From an uncultured Rhodanobacteraceae bacterium (GTDB lineage Bacteria; Pseudomonadota; Gammaproteobacteria; Xanthomonadales; Rhodanobacteraceae): a stretch of DNA of 18,632 nt. This document shows, in pieces, positions 1-6,381 of this stretch (the first letter of the stretch is position 1; every line of letters starts with the position of its first letter). The translations under genes and the position numbers were made by a program. The DNA lies in NCBI GenBank assembly GCA_913053815.1, contig CAJXGK010000006.1:1-18632 (forward strand), read 5' to 3'. Below the pieces are notes generated by a model. That model saw nothing but the letters and a program-made list of their open reading frames with translations, did no database searches and was not told where the DNA came from.

Positions 1-32
1 CAGGTTAGAGATTTATTCTCTAACCTGTTTTT
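1..32 (+). terminator. Hairpin with T-run at window edge
   Basis: A perfect 11-bp inverted repeat (CAGGTTAGAGA at 1-11, TCTCTAACCTG at 17-27) with a 5-nt loop is followed directly by TTTTT (28-32). This has the shape of an intrinsic terminator for a + strand gene left of the window. The integrase remnant's stop codon (20-22, minus strand) lies inside the right arm, so the hairpin may also end minus-strand transcription, but the bases that would form its U-tract are outside the window. The stem is only moderately GC-rich. Confidence 0.55.
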
Positions 33-466
33 CGTTTCAGAATTGTCAGTGCGGGGATTTTGCGGGGATTAACCTCGCAAACACGGTTCGCCGCCGCCAA
101 TAACTCCTCAATCTCGGGTGCAGAATAGTGTGATGTGATGTCACCGTTTCTGTGTCCGAGTAATACCTTCCTGGTTTCCAGCGACACGCCTGCCGCCCGT
201 AAACGTCTACCAAATGTATGCTTCAGATCATGGACTCTGAGGTTTGCAAAACCCCACTGAATCGGTTCATCATGTTCTTTGGCATGTGCCTTGGCTGCCG
301 CTATACGCGCCCGCTTCCATGCGGAGTTGTACATATTTCCCACAGGTCGATCCCGGTACGTAAAGACCCTTGACGGATGTACGTCCCGCTGGGCCTCTAC
401 CAATGATCGCGCAATGGGATTTAATACCACCAAACGGTCTACTTCTGGGGGTAGCTTTCCCGCCAA
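20..466 (-). pseudogene. Tyrosine recombinase/phage integrase, C-terminal remnant
   Basis: The 148-residue product covers only the C-terminal part of the catalytic domain of a site-specific tyrosine recombinase; full-length family members are usually above 300 residues. Visible catalytic elements are the box II motif RVHDLKHTFGRRL (H79, K82), the GH motif (LLGHRNGD, H105) and the nucleophile Y114 in TSHYSAPE. K82 stands where most family members have arginine (HxxR); from memory, HxxK is normal in one proteobacterial integrase group, so it need not mean inactivity. The N-terminal arm and core-binding domains, the first catalytic arginine and the beta-hairpin lysine are missing. Recognisable homology begins near residue 10 (DRLVVLN). 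The only start is a TTG at 464-466, immediately preceded in frame by TAA, and the DNA upstream is AT-rich and non-coding. This is a truncated relic of a mobile element that probably once carried or bordered this accessory region. Confidence 0.85.
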
Positions 467-480
467 TTAATTGCAGGCGC

Positions 481-515
481 ATTTGATTTGGTTATTAATG
501 ATCAAATATTAATAA
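481..515. repeat. Nested inverted repeats in AT-rich spacer
   Basis: Two perfect inverted repeats overlap: ATTTGAT (481-487) with ATCAAAT (501-507), and TTATTAAT (492-499) with ATTAATAA (508-515). They lie just beyond the truncated 5' end of the integrase, where integrase arm-binding sites or a recombination-directionality promoter might once have been. No promoter or coding sequence could be assigned with confidence. The rest of 467-645 is AT-rich and shows no credible ORF. Confidence 0.5.
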
Positions 516-624
516 AAACAATAAGAAACGAGACATCCTTTCATCATTTCAGCCTGAAACACACATAAAAATACCTGTATCAGAGTGAGATAAACCTTGA
601 AACCCCTAAAGAAATTCTGCAATA

Positions 625-644
625 TGACACTACATATGGTGTCA
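625..644. promoter_or_regulatory. Candidate HicB operator (palindrome)
   Basis: TGACAC (625-630) and GTGTCA (639-644) form a perfect inverted repeat with an 8-nt spacer, ending one base before the hicA start codon. Such palindromes are typical operators for autoregulating antitoxins, and the HicB here carries a ribbon-helix-helix domain. The palindrome occupies the place where a Shine-Dalgarno sequence would normally sit, so only a weak GGTG (638-641) precedes the ATG. A possible -35 (TTGAAA, 597-602) lies upstream without a convincing -10. Function is inferred from position. Confidence 0.5.
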
Positions 645-645
645 C

Positions 646-945
646 ATGTCAGCTAAACTGATATACACAGAGGTTGTTGAGGCTCTTCAGGCCTCGAAGG
701 CCAGCATCCGCTGTGGCACGCTGGCCGAACAGCTTGCGCGATTGGGTTTCGAGGTTCGGGGCGGCAAGCGGGGTGGACACAAGGTATTTTTCCATGACGG
801 TATTTCGACATTTACTTCCGGTGGTTACAACTGTGGCCATGGCAAGAATCCTGAGATCAAGCCGGCCTATATCGGTAAGGTGCTGGCACTACTGCGACAG
901 TACGAAGCTGAAATCGTCGGCTTCCTGGAGAGGACAAAATCATGA
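646..945 (+). CDS. hicA: HicA-like mRNA interferase toxin
   Basis: This small protein (99 aa, longer than the usual 60-80 aa HicA) resembles the HicA toxin family, which adopts a double-stranded-RNA-binding-like fold and cleaves mRNA with one catalytic histidine. The likely active-site region is KRGGHKVFFHDG (residues 41-52), with H45 in the position of the family's conserved histidine. A C-terminal helix follows IKPAYIGKVLALL, equivalent to the 'K-x-G-T-L' end of classical HicA. The gene overlaps the next one by four bases (ATGA, 942-945), the usual toxin-first arrangement of hicAB loci. The N-terminal extension and the insert TSGGYNCGHGKN (57-68) are unlike standard HicA. The assignment rests on both sequence pattern and context; a HicA-like protein without toxic activity cannot be excluded. 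Confidence 0.72.
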   Translation: MSAKLIYTEVVEALQASKASIRCGTLAEQLARLGFEVRGGKRGGHKVFFHDGISTFTSGGYNCGHGKNPEIKPAYIGKVLALLRQYEAEIVGFLERTKS

Positions 946-1433
946 TTGATCCACATGCTTACAACATCACGGTACGACGGGGTGAGTTCGAGGGTGACGT
1001 GTGCTTCGAGGCGCGGGTCAAGGAGCTGCCCGATCTGGCTGAGTACGGAGATACCTTTGAAGAAGCCTATGCGCTGGCTATCGATGCCATTGAAACTACG
1101 GCCGAGGTGTTCACCGAAAAGGACAAGCCTATGCCCGTGCCGCAGGAAGTCGCGGACGATTACAGTGGTCGTGTAACCCTGCGGTTGCCGAAATCTCTGC
1201 ACCGCGCGCTGGCCGAATCTGCTGAGGATGAAGGGGTCAGCCTCAACCAGCACCTGGTGAATGTCCTTGCCTACTATTCCGGTTTTGCAGCGGGTGCCGT
1301 GCGTATATCGCAGCCTTCGGAATGGAAGACCGTTACTGGAACGGCTGCCGGGAAAACTTCGTTGCACCCGAATGTCCAGTTGGTTTACTCGGCTGATTTG
1401 AATCAGAGTGTAGAGTGGCAAAAGACAGGATGA
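942..1433 (+). CDS. hicB: HicB-like antitoxin with C-terminal chaperone-dependence tail
   Basis: The first ~65 residues look like the HicB partial RNase-H-like fold, including the family pattern FEARVKELPDLAEYGDTFEEA. Residues ~76-112 form a ribbon-helix-helix DNA-binding segment (RVTLRLPKSLHRALAESA, then SLNQHLVNVLAYY). HicB antitoxins neutralise HicA by direct binding and repress their own operon. The protein then continues for ~50 residues (113-163) past where HicB usually ends. That tail is rich in S/T/Q/N, contains W128 and W159 and looks unstructured. Since the next gene encodes a SecB-like chaperone, the tail is the obvious candidate for a chaperone-addiction (ChAD) segment that makes antitoxin folding depend on the chaperone. 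Coupling to both neighbours is by overlap. The HicB call is solid; the tail's role is inferred. Confidence 0.82.
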   Translation: MIDPHAYNITVRRGEFEGDVCFEARVKELPDLAEYGDTFEEAYALAIDAIETTAEVFTEKDKPMPVPQEVADDYSGRVTLRLPKSLHRALAESAEDEGVSLNQHLVNVLAYYSGFAAGAVRISQPSEWKTVTGTAAGKTSLHPNVQLVYSADLNQSVEWQKTG

Positions 1434-1951
1434 GCGCTGAACTGCAAAAGGCGATCGATTGTCTGAGCATCCGCGATGTTTATCTGCGTAGCTCGAGCAG
1501 TTACCTGGTGGATAATTTCGACCCAAAATATTCAGCAGAAGTTAATGACTTGTCTGTTCAATTCAAGCACCTGGTCACTCGGGGAGAAGTTCTCGCACTA
1601 AAGGAAGATGATGTTGATATCAGGATTTTTCGTGTCTACATTGATCTTGGCGCACGCTGGGCAGTTTTGTCTGAGTCCGAATCTGAAGATGAGCCTGAAG
1701 ATAGAGATGACGACGCAGATGTAAAAGCGGTTATCGAGGCGACCTTTCTTGCCGAGTATTTAATGGAAGATGAACCAGGGCAGGATGCATTGAATACGTT
1801 TGCCCTCAAGAATGCCAGTTATCATGCCTGGCCCTATTGGCGTGAATATCTAATGAACCAGTGTATGCGAATGAACTTGCCAAAAGTTGCATTGCCTACT
1901 GTGCAATTCGCGGTGAATCACAATGAAAACGATGAGAGCGTAAGGCAATAG
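1430..1951 (+). CDS. SecB-like chaperone of a TAC module
   Basis: The 173-aa product matches the SecB export-chaperone fold along its length. It has an N-terminal beta region (LSIRDVYLRSSSSYLV, FDPKY), central strands (VDIRIFRVYIDL), an acidic insert (residues ~79-95, mostly D/E), and the SecB-like C-terminal pattern (YHAWPYWREYLM, then LPKVALPTVQF) that parallels SecB's 'YARE...GTFPQL.LAPVNF'. I prefer the ATG at 1430 because it overlaps the hicB stop as ATGA, like the hicA/hicB junction; an in-frame GTG at 1415 would add five residues. Solitary SecB paralogues next to toxin-antitoxin pairs are the chaperone component of TAC systems, of which M. tuberculosis HigBA-Rv1957 is the best studied. 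Here it would protect the HicB tail. The gene looks more AT-rich than the operon downstream. Confidence 0.8.
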   Translation: MSAELQKAIDCLSIRDVYLRSSSSYLVDNFDPKYSAEVNDLSVQFKHLVTRGEVLALKEDDVDIRIFRVYIDLGARWAVLSESESEDEPEDRDDDADVKAVIEATFLAEYLMEDEPGQDALNTFALKNASYHAWPYWREYLMNQCMRMNLPKVALPTVQFAVNHNENDESVRQ

Positions 1952-2016
1952 AACAATCCAGGTGGTTTGTGTTGCAAAAGTAAAATTCTGTTCATATATA
2001 CCATGAGGCAGTAGCA

Positions 2017-2042
2017 CGCTGAATAATATCCATTATTCAGTG
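2017..2042. promoter_or_regulatory. Perfect inverted repeat upstream of the kinase-like gene
   Basis: CTGAATAAT (2019-2027) and ATTATTCAG (2032-2040) are perfect 9-bp arms around a 4-nt loop. At RNA level the stem extends by a G-U and a C-G pair to 2017-2042. It lies 32 bp before the ATG of the large kinase-like gene and 65 bp after the SecB-like gene. No T-run follows on either side, so a standard intrinsic terminator is unlikely. An operator for the downstream operon, or a leader hairpin close to its ribosome-binding site, is more plausible. Confidence 0.45.
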
Positions 2043-2074
2043 ATAGATAAGAAAATGGTCTGAAGAATGGGAAA

Positions 2075-4849
2075 ATGCATACCAGCAATCGCACAGGGCA
2101 ACAGACCCAGGTCGATGGTGGTGTAGTGTTGAACACTGATTACGTTCTATCACGTTGCAGAACCCTGCTTGAACTTGGATTGCAGCAGGCACTTTCCGCT
2201 TCACTTTATGAATCACCGGGAGATATCCTTTTTACCTACAGCGCGCTCATTGTTGAGTTGCTCAATCACGGATTGCAATCGCATGGGCAATGGGAAGGTG
2301 AACCCTTGTCGTTCAGGGCATGGGTTATGGACCACGATGAAACCGTTCTGTGTAAATGGAGCCCGGAACATCACGGAACAGAGGATGAAGACTTTTGCCA
2401 TGCCAAACCAGCTGCTAATGCTGAAGTGCCTGGTGAAGGGAAGATATGGACAAAGCGTGAACACGGAGTGGAACAGCTTTGGCTGACAAAGGCGCTTACT
2501 GACGTCCATAGCCTCCATGCCTGCATATTTTTTCCCGCTGTGCCGCATAGTGTCGCTGGAGAGGAACTTGGCCTGGCCAGTGTGGTGGAGCTGGTCATTG
2601 ACGGATGGGAAGAACTGGCCAGGCAATGTGGATCGGAACTTTACCTGGGGACAGGTGAGTGGCAGGAGGCTATTCACAACAGCACCCAAAACGGTGATTC
2701 CCTGTTATCGCTTCAGCGTACACTCACCAGCCGGTTTCGTGAGGGGCTTCAACGACTGGAGGAAGAACTTCCCCATGATCTGCGCGTGCACTACGACCCC
2801 CAGGGTGTACCGGTTCCCTCCCAGCTTTATTTTTTGAGAAAGTGTTATTTTCCGGAATCTACTGCCAATGGAACGCAGAACCGGCATGGCCCCGGTTGTT
2901 CGATCCCGCACTGGGCGGAGGGGTTCCCTGCCTATTTGATGACCCATGAGGACTTGCGTCTGCTCAGGCACTGGGTCGAGGAGGGGAGCGAGGTGCTGAC
3001 AGAACGGTTGCGGAAGGCCGCCTGTGCCCTGGGTGCTGCGCGTAAAGCGGGTCAGGTTATCGATCAATTCATCGAAGATCTTGCACGCAACGATCAGGAC
3101 ACCTGCCTGTCGATGTTGCGCACGGCTTACGAACGCCCGCTGCATGTGGACAGCGGCGAACAGGCGGTGGAGCAACTGCCTGTGGAGCGCACCCTCTATG
3201 CCGGTGCGCCAGTGATCTCCTGGGATCAGACGGCAGATGCACTTTATTATGAAGGCAGGTGTTCAAAGAGCGATGTCCTTGTCGCCTTGATCGAGCGCGC
3301 CTTCTGGGAAGCACAGCCGCTGGAGGATGGCGATGCCGGGCGGAAACGGAATATTCTGTTCTGGCCAGTCAATGTGTTGGGTCAGCCGCTGCTCATCGTT
3401 CACTTATCATTTTTCGGTGACAACCCCATCTTTTCCCAGGATGACAATGCATTCCAGAACTTTCTCAAGCTCACCCGTGTTCTTGCCCGTATCAGCGAAT
3501 CGGCTTGGGACCTTTTTTTCGATCTATACTGCGATCTGTTTGTAGAAAGTTTTTCCAGCCTGTACCTGGAATATGTTCGGGACCGGCGTGACCAACGGTT
3601 GTCTGGCAGGCAGAAGATTCAACTCGAGAAGGTAGTGAATCAATTTAATGAGGTCACCCAACTTCTGGGCCGAATTCTGAATATTCGGGTGGCTACATGG
3701 GCGATGGATGGCGATCAGCAGCCGGCAGGAGAGGATGAAAATCTCTGGGTATTGCAGGGCAAACTTGAGCCGACAGAAGAGGACCGCTCAAAAACCCGCA
3801 TTGAGCAGGCGGAGGAAATGCGCTTGCTAAAACTTTCAGACGAACGGCCGTGCCTGGAACGGTTAATACTCCAACCCGGGCCCGGTGTGGGGAATCAAAA
3901 ACCGGAAACCCAGTTCATGTATCAGCATCTGTCCTGGCGCCTGGGGCATTACATCCGCTACACCCTCCCGGTGCTGTTGATGGCGCTGGATTACAACACA
4001 GCCTATGCCATGCGCCGGCAGCGGGAGATCCTGCGTCACGAACTTGGGGGGCTGGTATCCGGCAGTCGCGATCTGGTCATGCAAATGGACGAACAATACG
4101 GGCCGGTTCGGCAAGACTTGCGGCTGATGCTGCGCCTTGTTCAGCGAACCCTCGATTCCACCGGGATAGACGGTGACCGGATTGCGATCCGGCCACCTCA
4201 TGAGCCGGTCGATGTGATGAGCCTGTTCCAGGTGATCCAGCGCAATTTCCCTGCAAAGCTGTGCATCGCAACGGAAGGAGGTTACACGGGTCAGTGCAAG
4301 ATTCATTGTCTGGATATAGAGGGTCTGAAGGCATGGATTGCGGAAGAGGATCTCTATGCTATCTGGCGGAACCTCTGGAACAATGCGCGCCAGGTGTTGC
4401 AGGACTATAGCCGGGAGACCCCTTCCGAAGGCGAACGGGCCGAGAGACAGGCCGAAATCATCCGGGGGTGTGGAGCATTCACGGATAGATTCCACCCCGA
4501 AGCTCCGCCGCCGCCAATGGTGCTTGCGCTGCTCTACTCAAGACAGTTGAATGGCGAGTTGAGGTTTTTCATGGATATCCTTGATAATGGGCCTCAGCTC
4601 AAACAACGTGAAATGACTTATCCCTCACGGGTCAAGGTGGGACATTACGGTGTTCGTATCGTGAACAATATTATCGCCCAGCTCTCTTCCCATGGGTATG
4701 CGGGCGAGTTTTCCCTGGTGCAGGGCCTGCCGGCGGATATGGCGGCGTTCTATGGGCAATATGAATCCCTGCAACAGTATGACTGGGAGATACTGTCTAA
4801 CTGGACACGAACATCGATTTGCCTGCCGGCAGAGTGGGTGAAGGACTGA
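2075..4849 (+). CDS. Large soluble histidine-kinase-like protein (GHKL ATPase C-terminus)
   Basis: The 924-aa protein has no signal peptide or membrane segment. Its last ~280 residues read as a divergent histidine kinase core. A candidate phosphoacceptor helix is REILRHELGGLVSGSRD with H655. An N-box-like NLWNNARQ is at 766-773, a G1-box-like DILDNGPQ at D837-P840, and a G2-box-like GHYGVRIVNNII from 856. The ~640 residues before this are unassigned; the part just before the helix (ILFWPVNVLGQPLLIVHLSF) resembles a GAF-type sensor strand pattern, so an intracellular signal input is likely. No receiver domain is visible in this or the next gene, so the phosphorelay partner, if any, is unknown, and the GHKL domain could instead act allosterically by ATP binding. 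The stop codon overlaps the next gene's ATG (TGATG), implying translational coupling. Only a weak purine stretch (AAGAA) precedes the start. Confidence 0.7.
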   Translation: MHTSNRTGQQTQVDGGVVLNTDYVLSRCRTLLELGLQQALSASLYESPGDILFTYSALIVELLNHGLQSHGQWEGEPLSFRAWVMDHDETVLCKWSPEHHGTEDEDFCHAKPAANAEVPGEGKIWTKREHGVEQLWLTKALTDVHSLHACIFFPAVPHSVAGEELGLASVVELVIDGWEELARQCGSELYLGTGEWQEAIHNSTQNGDSLLSLQRTLTSRFREGLQRLEEELPHDLRVHYDPQGVPVPSQLYFLRKCYFPESTANGTQNRHGPGCSIPHWAEGFPAYLMTHEDLRLLRHWVEEGSEVLTERLRKAACALGAARKAGQVIDQFIEDLARNDQDTCLSMLRTAYERPLHVDSGEQAVEQLPVERTLYAGAPVISWDQTADALYYEGRCSKSDVLVALIERAFWEAQPLEDGDAGRKRNILFWPVNVLGQPLLIVHLSFFGDNPIFSQDDNAFQNFLKLTRVLARISESAWDLFFDLYCDLFVESFSSLYLEYVRDRRDQRLSGRQKIQLEKVVNQFNEVTQLLGRILNIRVATWAMDGDQQPAGEDENLWVLQGKLEPTEEDRSKTRIEQAEEMRLLKLSDERPCLERLILQPGPGVGNQKPETQFMYQHLSWRLGHYIRYTLPVLLMALDYNTAYAMRRQREILRHELGGLVSGSRDLVMQMDEQYGPVRQDLRLMLRLVQRTLDSTGIDGDRIAIRPPHEPVDVMSLFQVIQRNFPAKLCIATEGGYTGQCKIHCLDIEGLKAWIAEEDLYAIWRNLWNNARQVLQDYSRETPSEGERAERQAEIIRGCGAFTDRFHPEAPPPPMVLALLYSRQLNGELRFFMDILDNGPQLKQREMTYPSRVKVGHYGVRIVNNIIAQLSSHGYAGEFSLVQGLPADMAAFYGQYESLQQYDWEILSNWTRTSICLPAEWVKD

Positions 4850-6267
4850 TGGGCTGGGCGGACTGGAAATTTACCCATCTGCGCCCGGCGCCGAAGCGGC
4901 CGGAAGCGGTGTTGGGTTATGAACATGGCACCCCGAAGGGCACGTTGCGTCTACTGGTGAATGACGATACCGATGTACCCTCAGAAGAGGCCGCCAGGAA
5001 TTTCTGCCGCAAGTTTCTCGGAATTCCTGGTGACGAAAGGGAGGGGTGTCCTACCGACCACCCGGTCCATGTCTACTTCACGGAAAATTTCGACTTTGCC
5101 AAGAGTCTTTTCCATGGCGAACAGGCGCAGCATTTTGAATTTGACGGGATCATCCAGGATATTATCCATGACGAGACCGGCGAACTGACCGGGCAGGCCA
5201 ATATTCACCGTATACGCCAGGGCATCGTGACGCCCCAGCCTGGAGTTCTAATAGCGACCAACAATAGTGAGCTGGCGGCTGACAATCGTGAACATCGCAG
5301 CACGACTACGCTTTTTGCGATTGCCAAAGATCCGGACCCGGAACACCGTCTACCACTGGAGACCGAGGAAATTCAGGGTTTCTTCCGTCTCATGGAGGAG
5401 AACAGGAATCTTTGCGATGACCCGCTGATCCACGAATATCGCTCCATTATCGGGCGCAACACATTGGCCCACATTCGTGAGTTTCTGGGGTTCCTGGAAG
5501 GTGACACGGAAAACCGTACGCCGGTCGTGATCCTGGGTGATAGCGGCACCGGCAAGGAGGCTGTGGCCCGGCTTATCCATATCCATGACCGATATGATAC
5601 GGACAGGAAATTTGAATGCTTCCAGCCGGTGCTGGTTGCAAGCATCCCTGATGGCACCCTGGAAGGCGAGCTGTTCGGGGTGGTGAGTCTTTCGCCTCGC
5701 GATTATGTGGAGAAAGAGGCGCGGCCAATCGAGGGGTACCTTGCAAAGTCAGCCCACGGCACCTTGTTCATCGATGAGATCGGCGACGTTTCGCATCAAG
5801 TGCAGGGTATGTTGCTGCGCTTTTTACAGGGACATAAGGTCCGTCCGGTCGGTGGCGACTGGACAGATGTACCCGATGTCCGCTGCGTATTTGCTACCAA
5901 CAGAAACCTTAGAGACAAGAAAGAAGTGAATATGCGGGAAGATTTCCTGCACCGTATCGACGGTCTGACCCTGGAGCTACCCAGCCTGGCCGAACGGTCG
6001 GGAGAGCATGAAAACCTGCTGGACTATTTTATCGGACGCTCGAAGGCCGTCGAGAAAACCGGGATGGATGCACCCTTTACGGATGAGCTGCGTGAGCGCA
6101 TTATCGAACTGTGTCGTGCGGGCGCCTTTACCGGCAACATCCGTCAGCTCCAGCGATTCGTCAGTCGAATCGTACTGGTCGCGGAAAGAGACCGGCAGAT
6201 TGGCATGGATGCACTTAATAAAGCGATGAAATACACCCTGGTGCAGCCGGATATTCAGAAGAATTGA
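4849..6267 (+). CDS. Sigma-54-activator-type AAA+ ATPase lacking the GAFTGA loop
   Basis: Residues ~200-450 of this 472-aa protein match the central AAA+ domain of NtrC/PspF-type enhancer-binding proteins: Walker A GDSGTGKE (230-237), GELFG (273-277), Walker B LFIDEIGD (306-313), sensor I ATNRNLRD (349-356), arginine-finger region DFLHR (365-369) and sensor II GNIRQL (429-434). The defining L1 loop GAFTGA, which contacts sigma-54 region I, is absent: the 28 residues between GELFG and LFIDEIG read SLSPRDYVEKEARPIEG and similar. The N-terminal ~200 residues are not a receiver, GAF or PAS domain that I recognise, and no Fis-type helix-turn-helix follows the AAA+ lid. ATP hydrolysis should be intact, but ordinary sigma-54 activation and sequence-specific enhancer binding are doubtful. 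I chose the ATG at 4849 (stop/start overlap, GAAGGA at 4840-4845) over an in-frame TTG at 4819. Its partners are likely the kinase-like and sigma-54-like proteins on either side. Confidence 0.82.
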   Translation: MGWADWKFTHLRPAPKRPEAVLGYEHGTPKGTLRLLVNDDTDVPSEEAARNFCRKFLGIPGDEREGCPTDHPVHVYFTENFDFAKSLFHGEQAQHFEFDGIIQDIIHDETGELTGQANIHRIRQGIVTPQPGVLIATNNSELAADNREHRSTTTLFAIAKDPDPEHRLPLETEEIQGFFRLMEENRNLCDDPLIHEYRSIIGRNTLAHIREFLGFLEGDTENRTPVVILGDSGTGKEAVARLIHIHDRYDTDRKFECFQPVLVASIPDGTLEGELFGVVSLSPRDYVEKEARPIEGYLAKSAHGTLFIDEIGDVSHQVQGMLLRFLQGHKVRPVGGDWTDVPDVRCVFATNRNLRDKKEVNMREDFLHRIDGLTLELPSLAERSGEHENLLDYFIGRSKAVEKTGMDAPFTDELRERIIELCRAGAFTGNIRQLQRFVSRIVLVAERDRQIGMDALNKAMKYTLVQPDIQKN

Positions 6268-6304
6268 TAGGAAAGGATCGTAAATAGAGCAGGCACACTT
6301 TAAT

Positions 6305-6322
6305 TTGGCATAGATTCGGCAT
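6305..6322 (+). promoter_or_regulatory. -24/-12 (sigma-54-type) promoter candidate
   Basis: TGGCATAGATTCGGCA (6306-6321) has GG (6307-6308) and GC (6319-6320) exactly 12 bp apart, the strict sigma-54 spacing. It matches the -24 consensus TGGCAY fully and the -12 consensus TTGCW at GCA, with CG in place of TT. Transcription would start near 6332, about 50 bp before the sigma-54-like gene it precedes. This strongly suggests that gene is controlled by sigma-54 or by its own product. Confidence 0.6.
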
Positions 6323-6324
6323 AT

Positions 6325-6360
6325 TTGTACCCAGCACAAGAATTTAACCGACGGGTACAA
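6325..6360. promoter_or_regulatory. Inverted repeat over predicted transcription start
   Basis: TTGTACCC (6325-6332) and GGGTACAA (6353-6360) are perfect 8-bp arms with a 20-nt spacer. They begin right after the -12 element and span the predicted start site and 5' leader. This could be an operator for a repressor or activator, or a leader hairpin ahead of the strong ribosome-binding site at 6370-6375. No known motif is recognised. Confidence 0.45.
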
Positions 6361-6381
6361 GTTAAAAATGGAGGATGCCGA

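Noticed and set aside
867..1526. 219-codon minus-strand open frame over hicA/hicB
   Set aside because: It runs opposite to well-supported hicB and the start of the SecB-like gene and shows no family resemblance.
1962..1980. Sigma-54-like promoter before the kinase-like gene (GGTGG...GTTGCA)
   Set aside because: The GG-to-GC distances are 10 or 13 bp, not the required 12. A second candidate (AGGCA...CGCT, 2006-2020) has 11 bp. Spacing is strict for sigma-54.
6118..6140. GAFTGN string in the AAA+ protein that resembles the sigma-54-activator GAFTGA motif
   Set aside because: It lies at the sensor II position (GAFTGNIRQL, equivalent to 'PGNVREL'), far from the L1 loop between GELFG and Walker B, so it is a chance likeness.
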